Positions 8,938 to 17,218 of a DNA stretch of 64,000 nt are shown one piece after another. This DNA is from Muribaculaceae bacterium. GTDB lineage: Bacteria > Bacteroidota > Bacteroidia > Bacteroidales > Muribaculaceae. Numbering within the stretch: position 1 is the first letter of the stretch; each line of letters starts with the position of its first letter. The stretch is taken from NCBI GenBank assembly GCA_009775375.1, contig VSPO01000002.1, positions 11,307 to 75,306 on the forward strand, given 5' to 3'. The notes beneath the pieces are model-generated. The model worked only from the letters and a program-made list of their open reading frames with translations, had not been told where the DNA came from and made no database searches. Both the position numbers and the translations under genes were made by a program.

Positions 8938-10221
8938 TTAAAAATCTTTCAGGAATTCCTCGGTGCTCTTTTTCAGTCCATACGGGCCGTAATCCCCGAG
9001 AGCGATGTGGGCCAACTGGCGGTCTGGGTTCGTCACGTGGTCGATTGGTTCGAGCTTGCCGTCGAAATATTCAGTCGGAAGCATAGTCGCGATTGAATGT
9101 TCCCAGGAATCGTTGGGAAGGATATTGCGGTACATTATTGCTATATACTCTCCAAGCGGTTTGCCGTCGATGTTTTGCTTCTCGCTGTCCCAAATGAAAA
9201 GATTTGCCTTTTCCCCATCCCTCTTCATTTGCTCAACGCGGGTCTTAATCTCCTCCAGACGGGGATTGTTTTTTAGGCAGACGATGAATTCCGCTTTCTC
9301 TCCGTCTTTCCAATCGGCGTTGCGGTCGCAAAGGGAATAGTAGGAGCGAGTGTCGGAAGCAGCCCCGAGGCAAATCGACCAATATCTCGTCACGGCGTCG
9401 GCATATTGCTCAGCCTTGGCCGGAACCGGAGCAGGGATAAAGCTGAAAGACAAGACGCTGTCCGTGCGCAGGCGGGTGCGCGCATAGAGGTAAGCCGTAG
9501 AATTATTGGGGTAATACTTGCTGACGGGCGACAGGAAGAAGGGCACCTCCTTATTTTCGTCAGACTTCAAGACATAGACGTTGGAAGTGGCGTCGTAGAC
9601 GTTGGAATGGACATGTTCGGGCACAGCCACACTTTTACCCGAGGCGATGTCTATAGCCGAGATGGCAGGCAATTCTACTCCGCCGTATTCATGAGACGTC
9701 GTCCCGGAGGCGTCTGTTCCCAAGTATTGGCGCACGAATATGGCCACTTTGTTGACCCCTTTCTTCACTTCGCATACGTTTTGCGCATTCAATGCGGCGA
9801 GCTTATTCTTGTCTGTGCCCTCCGCAACGACATATATCTTAAACCGCCCTGTGGAAGAGGTAGTCTCGCGGAAAGGATTTACCGAGCCATTTGCCGGCTC
9901 GATTTCCGAATCGTTGATGCCACCGATGGCGTCTCCGGTCTCGTCGTTGTAAAGGGAGATGCTGAAATATCGGGCATAAGGAAATTCGCCTTCAAGGCAT
10001 ATGGCTTTTCCTTCGTTGCCCTCCATATTATATGTGAATTCCCAATAATTGCTATAGAGGTCGGGGTAAGCGCCGATATATTCACCGTTGCCTTTCATTG
10101 TTTCGCCCCACTGTCCGTTGGGAAATTCAGGGGTGGGATTGTCGTTGTTGTCGCTGCACATTGCAAGGCCGATGGTCAGGAGCAGGCTCAATGCGGTAAG
10201 TTTGATTCTGTTTAGTTTCAT
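8938..10221 (-). CDS. Lipoprotein of unknown function
   Basis: A 427-residue protein starting at MKLNRIK (10221). I prefer this to a longer frame from 10320, because the extra 33 codons run through a dispersed hairpin repeat and would put the lipoprotein signal (LLLTIGLAMC, then acidic/Asn-rich residues) in the interior. The mature part contains YARYFSISLYND and RYWSICLGAASDTRSYYS. I do not recognise the family with confidence. It stands alone, with a 44-bp gap to the truncated TPR gene. Export and surface or periplasmic anchoring are likely; no function is claimed. Confidence 0.8.
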   Translation of the reverse strand: MKLNRIKLTALSLLLTIGLAMCSDNNDNPTPEFPNGQWGETMKGNGEYIGAYPDLYSNYWEFTYNMEGNEGKAICLEGEFPYARYFSISLYNDETGDAIGGINDSEIEPANGSVNPFRETTSSTGRFKIYVVAEGTDKNKLAALNAQNVCEVKKGVNKVAIFVRQYLGTDASGTTSHEYGGVELPAISAIDIASGKSVAVPEHVHSNVYDATSNVYVLKSDENKEVPFFLSPVSKYYPNNSTAYLYARTRLRTDSVLSFSFIPAPVPAKAEQYADAVTRYWSICLGAASDTRSYYSLCDRNADWKDGEKAEFIVCLKNNPRLEEIKTRVEQMKRDGEKANLFIWDSEKQNIDGKPLGEYIAIMYRNILPNDSWEHSIATMLPTEYFDGKLEPIDHVTNPDRQLAHIALGDYGPYGLKKSTEEFLKDF

Positions 10222-10289
10222 TGTGGTGTTTAGGATGTTTTTTAAAATAAACGTAAAAGCCGACTTTTTTATTTGATATGATCCTGATC

Positions 10290-10338
10290 GGAGGGGAACC
10301 ACGGCTTTCGGCCGTGGCACAGTAATGCCATCCGGCGG
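10290..10338 (+). repeat. Dispersed hairpin repeat, copy 1
   Basis: A 49-bp element built from a GGAGGGGA flank, the hairpin CCACGGC-TTTCG-GCCGTGG, and a second conserved block CACAGTAATGCCATCCGGCG. A second copy, nearly identical, lies in reverse orientation at 54765-54812. It sits between the promoter side of the lipoprotein gene and the trp promoter. It has the look of a REP-like palindromic repeat. Confidence 0.75.
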
Positions 10339-10495
10339 TGGGTTTGCTTTTCGGCCAGCTTTGCTTTTGATTGCTGCGGGAAGCTGATAATTTAACGGGG
10401 ATTCAGGGAAGAGGATAAAAATTTGTATATTTATTGAATATGATTTGATATTTATTGGATTTATTGAAAAATATTTTAAACTTTTTGAATAAAAA

Positions 10496-10527
10496 TTTGG
10501 TTATGATGGAAAGAATACATAAATTTG
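10496..10527 (+). promoter_or_regulatory. Promoter of the trp operon
   Basis: A TTTG element at 10496-10499 and TAAATTTG at 10520-10527 are separated by 20 nt, an exact fit to the Bacteroidota primary sigma-factor consensus. The predicted transcription start is about 10534, some 14 nt before the leader-peptide start codon. Confidence 0.75.
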
Positions 10528-10547
10528 CATTCAAAAATGAAGAAAAG

Positions 10548-10610
10548 ATGAATAATTGCATAAACATACAGTATTGGTGGCGCATCGGGTGTTATTTCCG
10601 ATGGCGGTAG
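10548..10610 (+). CDS. trpL: trp operon leader peptide
   Basis: A 20-codon frame reads MNNCINIQYWWRIGCYFRWR and then stops with TAG. Tandem Trp codons (10575-10580) and a third (10602-10604) are highly enriched for a random peptide. It lies between a consensus promoter and an intrinsic terminator in front of trpB, so it fits the leader peptide of ribosome-mediated attenuation: low charged tRNA-Trp would stall the ribosome at Trp10-Trp11. It is too short for ordinary gene finders. Confidence 0.85.
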   Translation: MNNCINIQYWWRIGCYFRWR

Positions 10611-10708
10611 TCGTATGTCGTATGCGAGAGATTAATTTCAATACATACAGGTAATAAGAATCATCAATCGATGCCATTGGAAACGTTCTTTCCCGTGGCA
10701 TTTTTTTT
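10583..10708 (+). promoter_or_regulatory. Tryptophan attenuator (antiterminator/terminator switch)
   Basis: Four pairing segments can be read directly. Segment 1 CATCGG (10583-10588) pairs with CCGATG (10598-10603). Segment 2 CCGATGGC (10598-10605) can instead pair over 8 bp, with one G-U, with GCCATTGG (10673-10680), the 5' arm of the terminator. The terminator (10671-10701) pairs ATGCCA with TGGCAT and GGAAA with TTTCC, and is followed by eight U residues (10701-10708). A ribosome stalled on Trp10-Trp11 would leave segment 2 free and block the terminator; one reaching the stop codon at 10608-10610 would cover segment 2. The arrangement matches the published Bacteroid-trp leader motif as I remember it. 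Confidence 0.85.
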
Positions 10709-10732
10709 GTAGGAACAAGAAATTATAAGACA

Positions 10733-11935
10733 ATGAAAACAATACTGACCGACCCTTTCCTTCCCGTGGATGAAGATGGCTTTTATGGCAGATTCGGCGG
10801 AGCCTTTATTCCCGAGATTCTCCATTCCAACATAGAAAAACTTAAAGAGGCATATGCCCGATATGCCGACGACGCAGAATTCAATGAGGAATATGAACAG
10901 CTTCTCAGCGACTACGTAGGCCGTCCCACTCCGCTTTATCATGCCAGGCGCCTTTCCGAGACATACGGCGCCAATATCTATCTAAAGCGCGAAGACCTCT
11001 GCCACACGGGGGCCCATAAGATTAACAATGCCATAGGGTCGGTGCTTCTCGCCAAGCGGATGGGGAAGACAAGAATCATCGCCGAGACCGGAGCCGGACA
11101 ACATGGAGTGGCGGTGGCGACAGTCTGCGCGCTGATGGGGCTTGAATGCGTCATCTACATGGGCGCGACCGACGTGGAAAGGCAGCGTCCCAACGTGGAG
11201 CGCATAAAGATGCTCGGGGCAGAGGTGAGACCCGTCACGTCGGGCAATATGACCCTGAAAGATGCAACCAACGAGGCTATCCGCGACTGGTGCTGCAACC
11301 CTGTCGACACATTCTACGTCATCGGCAGCACCGTAGGGCCGCATCCTTATCCCATGATGGTCGCCCGGTTTCAGTCGGTCATCAGCAGGGAGATAAAGCG
11401 TCAGCTCAAGGAGCAGACCGGAAGGGAGACGCCGGACTACGTCGTGGCCTGCATCGGAGGCGGAAGCAACGCCGCCGGAGCGTTCTATCATTTCCTGAAA
11501 GAGCCTGACGTAAGGCTCATCGCCGTGGAAGCCGCCGGACTGGGAGTCGACACCAATGAATCCGCCGCCACTATACGCCTTGGAAGCGAAGGAATCATCC
11601 ACGGATCGCGCACCTTGGTGATGCAGACCGACGACGGCCAGATAACGGAGCCTTATTCCATATCAGCCGGACTTGACTATCCCGGAGTGGGACCGCTCCA
11701 CGCCTATCTCGCACAAAGCGGCAGGGCGGAAGTGGCGGCGGCCACTGATTCAGAAGCTTTGGAGGCAGCACAAATCTTGACCCTGACAGAGGGGATAATC
11801 CCCGCACTCGAATCGGCCCACGCCCTCGCGATACTCAACCAAAAGAGATTCCGGCCGGAAGACGTGGTGGTCATCAACGTCTCAGGCAGGGGCGACAAGG
11901 ACATGCAGACCTACATGAAGCACAACAAAAACTGA
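10733..11935 (+). CDS. trpB: Tryptophan synthase beta chain
   Basis: A 400-residue PLP enzyme that condenses indole with serine to give tryptophan in the cytoplasm, in complex with TrpA. The PLP lysine is Lys96 in [10 protein letters not shown], and the phosphate-binding loop is IGGGSNAAG. Length and motifs are those of standard TrpB1. It is the first gene of the trp operon, directly behind the attenuator; trpE follows after 16 bp. Placing trpB first and trpA last separates the two synthase subunits across the operon. Confidence 0.97.
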   Translation: MKTILTDPFLPVDEDGFYGRFGGAFIPEILHSNIEKLKEAYARYADDAEFNEEYEQLLSDYVGRPTPLYHARRLSETYGANIYLKREDLCHTGAHKINNAIGSVLLAKRMGKTRIIAETGAGQHGVAVATVCALMGLECVIYMGATDVERQRPNVERIKMLGAEVRPVTSGNMTLKDATNEAIRDWCCNPVDTFYVIGSTVGPHPYPMMVARFQSVISREIKRQLKEQTGRETPDYVVACIGGGSNAAGAFYHFLKEPDVRLIAVEAAGLGVDTNESAATIRLGSEGIIHGSRTLVMQTDDGQITEPYSISAGLDYPGVGPLHAYLAQSGRAEVAAATDSEALEAAQILTLTEGIIPALESAHALAILNQKRFRPEDVVVINVSGRGDKDMQTYMKHNKN

Positions 11936-11951
11936 CAAAAGAACCCAAGCA

Positions 11952-13349
11952 ATGAAACTTACGCAAAATACCACCGTCATATCAGCCGACCTGGAGACTC
12001 CGGTGGGCCTCTATCTGAAAATACGCGACCTCTATCCCTGCTCGGCGCTCCTCGAAAGTTCCGACTATCACACAACTCAGAATTCCACCTCAATAATCGG
12101 AGTGGACCCGATTGGCTCGTTGACCGTGGTCGGGGAGAAAATCATCCGCCGCTATCCCGACGGGACTGAAGCAATAAGCAAGGCCGAGGGCGTGACTGAC
12201 GCGCTTAAAGAATATATCACATCCTACGAAAACACCCTCCACAACACGAGCCTTTTCAACGGACTGCTCGGATTCACCGCCTACGACGCCGTGAGATATT
12301 TCGAGCCGTCGGTTCCGGTCAGAGGGCGCGAGGAGAAACTGGCCGACATACCGGACATGCAATATCTTCTCTATCGATTCATTATCCAGGTGAACCATTT
12401 CCGCAACGAAATGACTATCATCGAGAACATCCCGGAAGGAGACAGCAGCAGGAGTGAGGAATTGCTGTCGATCATACGCAACAACAACATCGCCATCTAT
12501 CCCTTCCACGCGAAAAACGACCTCGAATCGCCCGTCACAGATGAGGAATACATAGAAATGGTGAGACGTGGCATCGCCCATGCCAAGCGGGGCGACGTTT
12601 TTCAAATCGTCCCTTCGCGTCGCTTCTCGCAAGGGTTCACGGGGGATGAGTTCAACGTCTATCGCGCACTCCGCTCCATCAATCCCTCCCCCTATCTGTT
12701 TTTCTTCGATTTCGGCAATTTCAAGGTATTCGGCTCTTCGCCGGAGACTCATTTCCGCGTGACTGCAGACCGGAAGGCATACATCGACCCGATAGCCGGG
12801 ACATTCCGTCGCACAGGCGACGACGCCCGCGACCATGAACTCGCGGAGAAACTTCTCAATGACCCCAAAGAGAACGCCGAGCATATCATGCTCGTAGACC
12901 TTGCCCGCAACGACCTCAGCCGCAGCGGCGGCAGGGTGCACGTGGAATATCTCAAGCAGATACAATTCTACTCCCACGTAATCCACATGGTCAGCCGCGT
13001 CGTGGCTGAACTTCCCGAGGACGCAGATGTCTACAAACTTTTCGGGGAGACATTGCCCGCCGGCACCCTCAGCGGCGCTCCGAAAGTGCGCGCCATGCAG
13101 CTTATCAATGAGCTTGAGCCGCACAGCCGCGTGACCTATGCCGGATGTATCGGCACGTTCGGGTTCGACGGGTCGATCAACCAGGCCATCACAATCCGCT
13201 CCTTTCTCAGCAAAGACAACCGCCTCTATTCCCAATCGGGAGGTGGAGTCGTGGCCCGCTCCGTGCCTGAGAATGAGCTTCAGGAGACTAAAAACAAGCT
13301 CGGGGCCTTGGTGAAGGCCGTGAAACATGCAGAATCGTTCAACGTCTAA
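11952..13349 (+). CDS. trpE: Anthranilate synthase component I
   Basis: A 465-residue chorismate-binding enzyme that makes anthranilate from chorismate and ammonia supplied by TrpG. The LLES motif at residues 33-36, which binds inhibitory tryptophan in known TrpE proteins, is intact, so feedback inhibition is expected in addition to attenuation. The C-terminal catalytic part has RNDLSRSG and PAGTLSGAPKVRAM. It lies 12 bp before trpG. The LLES motif favours TrpE over the related PabB. Confidence 0.96.
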   Translation: MKLTQNTTVISADLETPVGLYLKIRDLYPCSALLESSDYHTTQNSTSIIGVDPIGSLTVVGEKIIRRYPDGTEAISKAEGVTDALKEYITSYENTLHNTSLFNGLLGFTAYDAVRYFEPSVPVRGREEKLADIPDMQYLLYRFIIQVNHFRNEMTIIENIPEGDSSRSEELLSIIRNNNIAIYPFHAKNDLESPVTDEEYIEMVRRGIAHAKRGDVFQIVPSRRFSQGFTGDEFNVYRALRSINPSPYLFFFDFGNFKVFGSSPETHFRVTADRKAYIDPIAGTFRRTGDDARDHELAEKLLNDPKENAEHIMLVDLARNDLSRSGGRVHVEYLKQIQFYSHVIHMVSRVVAELPEDADVYKLFGETLPAGTLSGAPKVRAMQLINELEPHSRVTYAGCIGTFGFDGSINQAITIRSFLSKDNRLYSQSGGGVVARSVPENELQETKNKLGALVKAVKHAESFNV

Positions 13350-13361
13350 TCCCTCTAAACT

Positions 13362-13925
13362 ATGAGACTTCTTATTCTTGACAACTACGACTCCTTTACA
13401 TATAATATAGTCCATGCCGTGAGAGAGGCGGGGATTGTCCCGATCGTGGTGCGCAACGACAAAATAACGCTTCCTGAGATTGAATCCTACGACAAGATAA
13501 TAATATCCCCGGGTCCGGGAATCCCGTCGGAGGCAGGGATACTAATGGATATGCTCCGGGAATATGCCGGGAAGAAGCCGATTCTTGGAGTATGTCTCGG
13601 CCATCAGGCCATAGGGGAGAATTTCGGGGCTTCGCTTGAGAACCTTTCCGACGTCTTCCACGGCGTGCAGACACCTGCACGCAAGACCGCCGACGACTAC
13701 ATCCTCGACGGAATGGGCAACCGGTTCAGCATCGGCAGGTATCATTCCTGGATAGTCAGCGACGAAGGCCTTCCGGAATGCCTTGTAGTCACTTCGCGCG
13801 ATGAAGATGGACGGATAATGTCGATGCGCCACCGCGACCTCGACATCCACGGCGTGCAGTTTCATCCCGAATCGCTGCTGACCCCCGGAGGAACTAAAAT
13901 AATCGAAAACTTCCTGAACCACTGA
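13362..13925 (+). CDS. trpG: Anthranilate synthase component II, glutamine amidotransferase
   Basis: A 187-residue class I amidotransferase. The catalytic triad is visible as Cys78 (GVCLGHQ) with His168 and Glu170 (FHPES). It releases ammonia from glutamine for TrpE. It is a stand-alone subunit, not fused to TrpD as in enterobacteria. Only 7 bp separate it from trpD. It might also serve folate synthesis (PabA role); the window cannot decide this. Confidence 0.95.
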   Translation: MRLLILDNYDSFTYNIVHAVREAGIVPIVVRNDKITLPEIESYDKIIISPGPGIPSEAGILMDMLREYAGKKPILGVCLGHQAIGENFGASLENLSDVFHGVQTPARKTADDYILDGMGNRFSIGRYHSWIVSDEGLPECLVVTSRDEDGRIMSMRHRDLDIHGVQFHPESLLTPGGTKIIENFLNH

Positions 13926-13932
13926 ATCTAAG

Positions 13933-14928
13933 ATGAACCAGATACTATCCACCTTATTTGAGCACAAGAGCCTCAGCCGCAGCCAGGCCCGCGACATTAT
14001 GCTAAATATAGCCGACGGAAAATACAACGACAACCAGCTGTCGGCATTCATGACCGTATTTCTTATGCGAAGCATCACTTCCGAGGAGTTGACGGGATTC
14101 CGCGACGCCATACTGATGCGCAGGGTGGCCATCGACCTTGGCGACACCAACGCCATCGACATCGTAGGGACGGGAGGCGACGGCAAAAACACTTTCAACA
14201 TTTCCACCGCCTCCTGCTTTGTCGTGGCGGGTGCAGGGAGGAAAGTAGTGAAGCATGGCAACTACGGGGCCAGCTCCGTCTCGGGTGCTTCCAACGTGCT
14301 TGAGCAGCATGGAGTGAAATTCACTGCCGACCAGGATAAACTCCGCCGCTCGCTTGAGGGGAGCGGAGTCAGCTTCCTTCATGCCCCGTTTTTCAGTCCA
14401 GCCCTCAAAAGCGTAGGCCCCGTAAGGCGTTCGCTGAGAATGCGTACATTTTTCAATATGCTCGGTCCGCTTGTCAACCCGACGCTTCCGAAGAACCAGC
14501 TTCTTGGAGTCTACAACCTAAAGCTCATGCGCCTTTACCGCTACATTGCCCAAAACGAGAACATCAATTGCATGATCGTGCATTCCCTCGACGGATATGA
14601 TGAAATTTCGCTGACATTCCCGTTCAAGGTAGTGACCAACGACAAGGAGATTGTGCTCGAAGCTTCCTCGCTGGGACTCTCTGGCGCAACCCCTGAAGAC
14701 CTATATGGAGGCGAGACCGTGGAGGAAGCAGCGAAGGTGTTTGACGACGTGCTCTCGTGCCGTGCTTCCGAGGCAAAGCGAAATTGCGTGATAGCCAACG
14801 CCGCATTTGCGCTCCTGACCCTCGACCCAAATCTTGGGATGTCGGAGGCCGTGGCGCAGGCCAGGGAATCGCTTGAAAGCGGTGCCGCTCTTGACAGCTT
14901 CCGGAGATTCGTGGAACTCAACAAATGA
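13933..14928 (+). CDS. trpD: Anthranilate phosphoribosyltransferase
   Basis: A 331-residue enzyme that attaches phosphoribose from PRPP to anthranilate. The PRPP-binding GTGGDG motif is at residues 79-84 and KHGN at 107-110, as in the TrpD family. The length is normal. Its stop overlaps the trpC start by 4 bp, so the two are probably translationally coupled. Confidence 0.96.
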   Translation: MNQILSTLFEHKSLSRSQARDIMLNIADGKYNDNQLSAFMTVFLMRSITSEELTGFRDAILMRRVAIDLGDTNAIDIVGTGGDGKNTFNISTASCFVVAGAGRKVVKHGNYGASSVSGASNVLEQHGVKFTADQDKLRRSLEGSGVSFLHAPFFSPALKSVGPVRRSLRMRTFFNMLGPLVNPTLPKNQLLGVYNLKLMRLYRYIAQNENINCMIVHSLDGYDEISLTFPFKVVTNDKEIVLEASSLGLSGATPEDLYGGETVEEAAKVFDDVLSCRASEAKRNCVIANAAFALLTLDPNLGMSEAVAQARESLESGAALDSFRRFVELNK

Positions 14929-15725
14929 AAAAGATGAAAAAGAATATATTGGAAAGAATCGCCGCCACGAAGAGGATAGAGGTGGAGGCATTGAAGAAAT
15001 CTGTCGCTACGGAGAAGATGCGCGAAGCAGCGGGAGAGGTGAAGCGCGTGGCCTTGTCGCTTCGCGACTCCGTCAGAGATAGAGAGGTCGGCATAATCGC
15101 GGAACATAAAAGACGCTCTCCCTCCAAGGGGGAAATCGCTCCGATGAGCGACGTGGCCTATATTGCGGAGACATATGCCATGAACGGGGCGGCCGGGATG
15201 TCGGTGCTGACCGATACACCCTATTTCGGAGGAAGCCTGACCGATCTTACAGTGGCGCGAACCACTGCCCCTTGGTTGCCGATATTGCGCAAGGAATTCA
15301 TAATAGATGAATTCCAGCTTTATCAGGCGCGGATTGCAGGGGCTGATGCCGTGCTTTTGATAGCGTCGATGATCGACGCCGACCTGCTTTCCCGTCTTAA
15401 CGGCGAAGCACATGCCTTGGGACTCCAGACACTCGTGGAAATCCATTCGGCTGAGGAGCTGAAGTCGCTTCCGGGAGACGCAGACCTTGTCGGCATCAAC
15501 AACCGTGACCTCACTTCATTCAGCACCGACATCTCCAACAGCGAGCGTTTCATAAAAAGCCTGCCCGCCGAAATGGTGAAGATAGCCGAAAGCGGGATAA
15601 AAAGACCTTCCGACCTTCGAAGGCTTAAAGAGGCGGGGTTCGACGGATTTCTGATAGGGGAAGCCCTTATGTCGGCGCCCGAGCCGGGAGTAAGGCTTGA
15701 GGATTTTATAGCAGCCGGATTATGA
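14925..15725 (+). CDS. trpC: Indole-3-glycerol phosphate synthase
   Basis: A 266-residue TIM-barrel enzyme that closes the indole ring. Family motifs include IIAEHKRRSPSKGEI (catalytic lysine region), LRKEFI and VGINNRDL. It is a single-domain protein, separate from trpF, unlike the fused enterobacterial form. It overlaps trpD and trpF by 4 bp each. A second ATG three codons in is an alternative start. Confidence 0.96.
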   Translation: MKKMKKNILERIAATKRIEVEALKKSVATEKMREAAGEVKRVALSLRDSVRDREVGIIAEHKRRSPSKGEIAPMSDVAYIAETYAMNGAAGMSVLTDTPYFGGSLTDLTVARTTAPWLPILRKEFIIDEFQLYQARIAGADAVLLIASMIDADLLSRLNGEAHALGLQTLVEIHSAEELKSLPGDADLVGINNRDLTSFSTDISNSERFIKSLPAEMVKIAESGIKRPSDLRRLKEAGFDGFLIGEALMSAPEPGVRLEDFIAAGL

Positions 15726-16360
15726 AAAGAGCCTTGAAGATAAAGGTCTGCGGAATGCGCGGACCCGGGAATATAGAAAAAGTGGCCGCCTTGGGACCGG
15801 ACTATATGGGGTTTATCTTTCATGACCCTTCGCCGCGATGCTGCCGGGGGATAGCTGCAAAGGTAGTGGCGTCATTGCCCGACGAGGTGGTTCCCGTGCT
15901 TGTCTCAGTGGATATGCCGGAGGTGGAGATAGTGGCATTGTCCGACCTTCTGGGCATTTCCACGCTTCAGCTACACGGCTCCGAAAGTCCTGACCTTTGC
16001 ATGAAATTAAAAAGGAAGGGCTTCACTGTATGGAAGGCGGCAAGACTTGAATCAGCGAAGGATATTGTCGCTCTTGAGGATTATGCCGGAGCCGTAGATG
16101 CCTTTGTCTTCGACACCCCGTCGGCTTCCTATGGAGGAACAGGGAGAAAATTCAATTGGCAATTATTGGATGACTACGATCTTCCGGTGGATTTCATTCT
16201 TAGCGGAGGAATCGGAGAGGACGATGTGGAAGCCATATCCTCGTTTCCCCACCCCCGATTCGCGGGAATCGACCTCAACAGCCGGTTTGAGGTGGCGCCG
16301 GGAGTGAAAGATGAGGTGAAATTAAGGAAATTTATAAACGAAATCAGACAATTGCGTTGA
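15722..16360 (+). CDS. trpF: Phosphoribosylanthranilate isomerase
   Basis: A 212-residue TIM-barrel isomerase. The catalytic cysteine is Cys10 in KVCGMR; QLHGSE and the phosphate-binding ILSGGIGEDDV and GIDLNSRFE segments follow. The length is standard. The start overlaps the trpC stop by 4 bp. It ends 44 bp before the preferred start of trpA. Confidence 0.95.
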   Translation: MKRALKIKVCGMRGPGNIEKVAALGPDYMGFIFHDPSPRCCRGIAAKVVASLPDEVVPVLVSVDMPEVEIVALSDLLGISTLQLHGSESPDLCMKLKRKGFTVWKAARLESAKDIVALEDYAGAVDAFVFDTPSASYGGTGRKFNWQLLDDYDLPVDFILSGGIGEDDVEAISSFPHPRFAGIDLNSRFEVAPGVKDEVKLRKFINEIRQLR

Positions 16361-16404
16361 TCCTGCCGCATGAGGATGTAAGAACGCGTATAAAACAAAA
16401 AGAT

Positions 16405-17190
16405 ATGAACAGACTGACAAAACTCTTACAAAATAAAAACAAGGACCTGCTTGCCGTCTATTTCACGGCCGGATTTCCGGAGAAGGATTCGACCGTCGGG
16501 ATAATCGACGCGCTGTGCAAGGCGGGCACCGACATAATAGAGGTGGGTATCCCGTTTTCCGACCCTATGGCCGACGGCGTTGTCATACAGCACAGCGGAA
16601 GCGTCGCCCTGCGCAACGGGATGACACTGCAGTTGCTTCTCGACCAGGTGGAGGAGGCAAGGGCAAAAAATCCGGATATTCCATTCGTGGCGATGGGCTA
16701 CCTGAATCCTATCATGAGGATGGGAGCTGAGAGTTTCTTCAAGAGGGCTAAGGAGGCAGGCATCGACGGGGTCATCATCCCCGACCTTCCTTTCGCCACA
16801 TATATGGAAGACTACAAGGAATTGAGCCGCCGCTACGACTTGCCTATGATAATGCTTATCACTCCCGAGACGTCGGAAGAGCGAATACATTTAATCGACG
16901 AAAACTGCGACGGGTTTATCTACATGGTGTCGGCAGCGTCGACGACAGGGGCTCGCGACCGTTTTACCCCCGAGCAGACAGACTATTTCCGTCGCGTGGA
17001 CTCTCTCGAATTGAAGCATCAGAGATTGATAGGGTTCGGAATATCCAACCATGCCACCTATAGCGACGCCTGCCATTACAGCAGCGGCGCCATCATAGGA
17101 AGCCGGTTTATCAAGCTTCTTGAGACAGAGCCGACTTCGGAGGCGGCGGTGACGGCGCTATATGCCGGAATCGGGAGAGAGCAGGCATGA
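16405..17190 (+). CDS. trpA: Tryptophan synthase alpha chain
   Basis: A 261-residue TIM barrel that cleaves indole-3-glycerol phosphate and passes indole to TrpB. The catalytic pair is Glu46 (IIEVGIPF) and Asp57 (PMADG). I chose the ATG at 16405 (MNRLTKLLQ); the frame is open from a TTG at 16357, but the extra 16 codons have no counterpart in the family. It is the last trp gene and is followed by a hairpin at 17184-17211. Confidence 0.95.
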   Translation: MNRLTKLLQNKNKDLLAVYFTAGFPEKDSTVGIIDALCKAGTDIIEVGIPFSDPMADGVVIQHSGSVALRNGMTLQLLLDQVEEARAKNPDIPFVAMGYLNPIMRMGAESFFKRAKEAGIDGVIIPDLPFATYMEDYKELSRRYDLPMIMLITPETSEERIHLIDENCDGFIYMVSAASTTGARDRFTPEQTDYFRRVDSLELKHQRLIGFGISNHATYSDACHYSSGAIIGSRFIKLLETEPTSEAAVTALYAGIGREQA

Positions 17191-17211
17191 GGGGGGATCC
17201 TCCCTCATGCC
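17184..17211. terminator. Hairpin between trpA and murF-alr
   Basis: A perfect 10-bp stem GGCATGAGGG/CCCTCATGCC overlaps the end of trpA and lies between two convergent genes. It has no U-tract on either side, so it is a weaker terminator candidate than the others in this window. Confidence 0.5.
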
Positions 17212-17218
17212 AGAGGGG

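Noticed and set aside
10222..10320. N-terminal extension of the lipoprotein gene to 10320
   Set aside because: The extra codons are translated hairpin repeat, and they would push the lipoprotein signal peptide into the protein interior.
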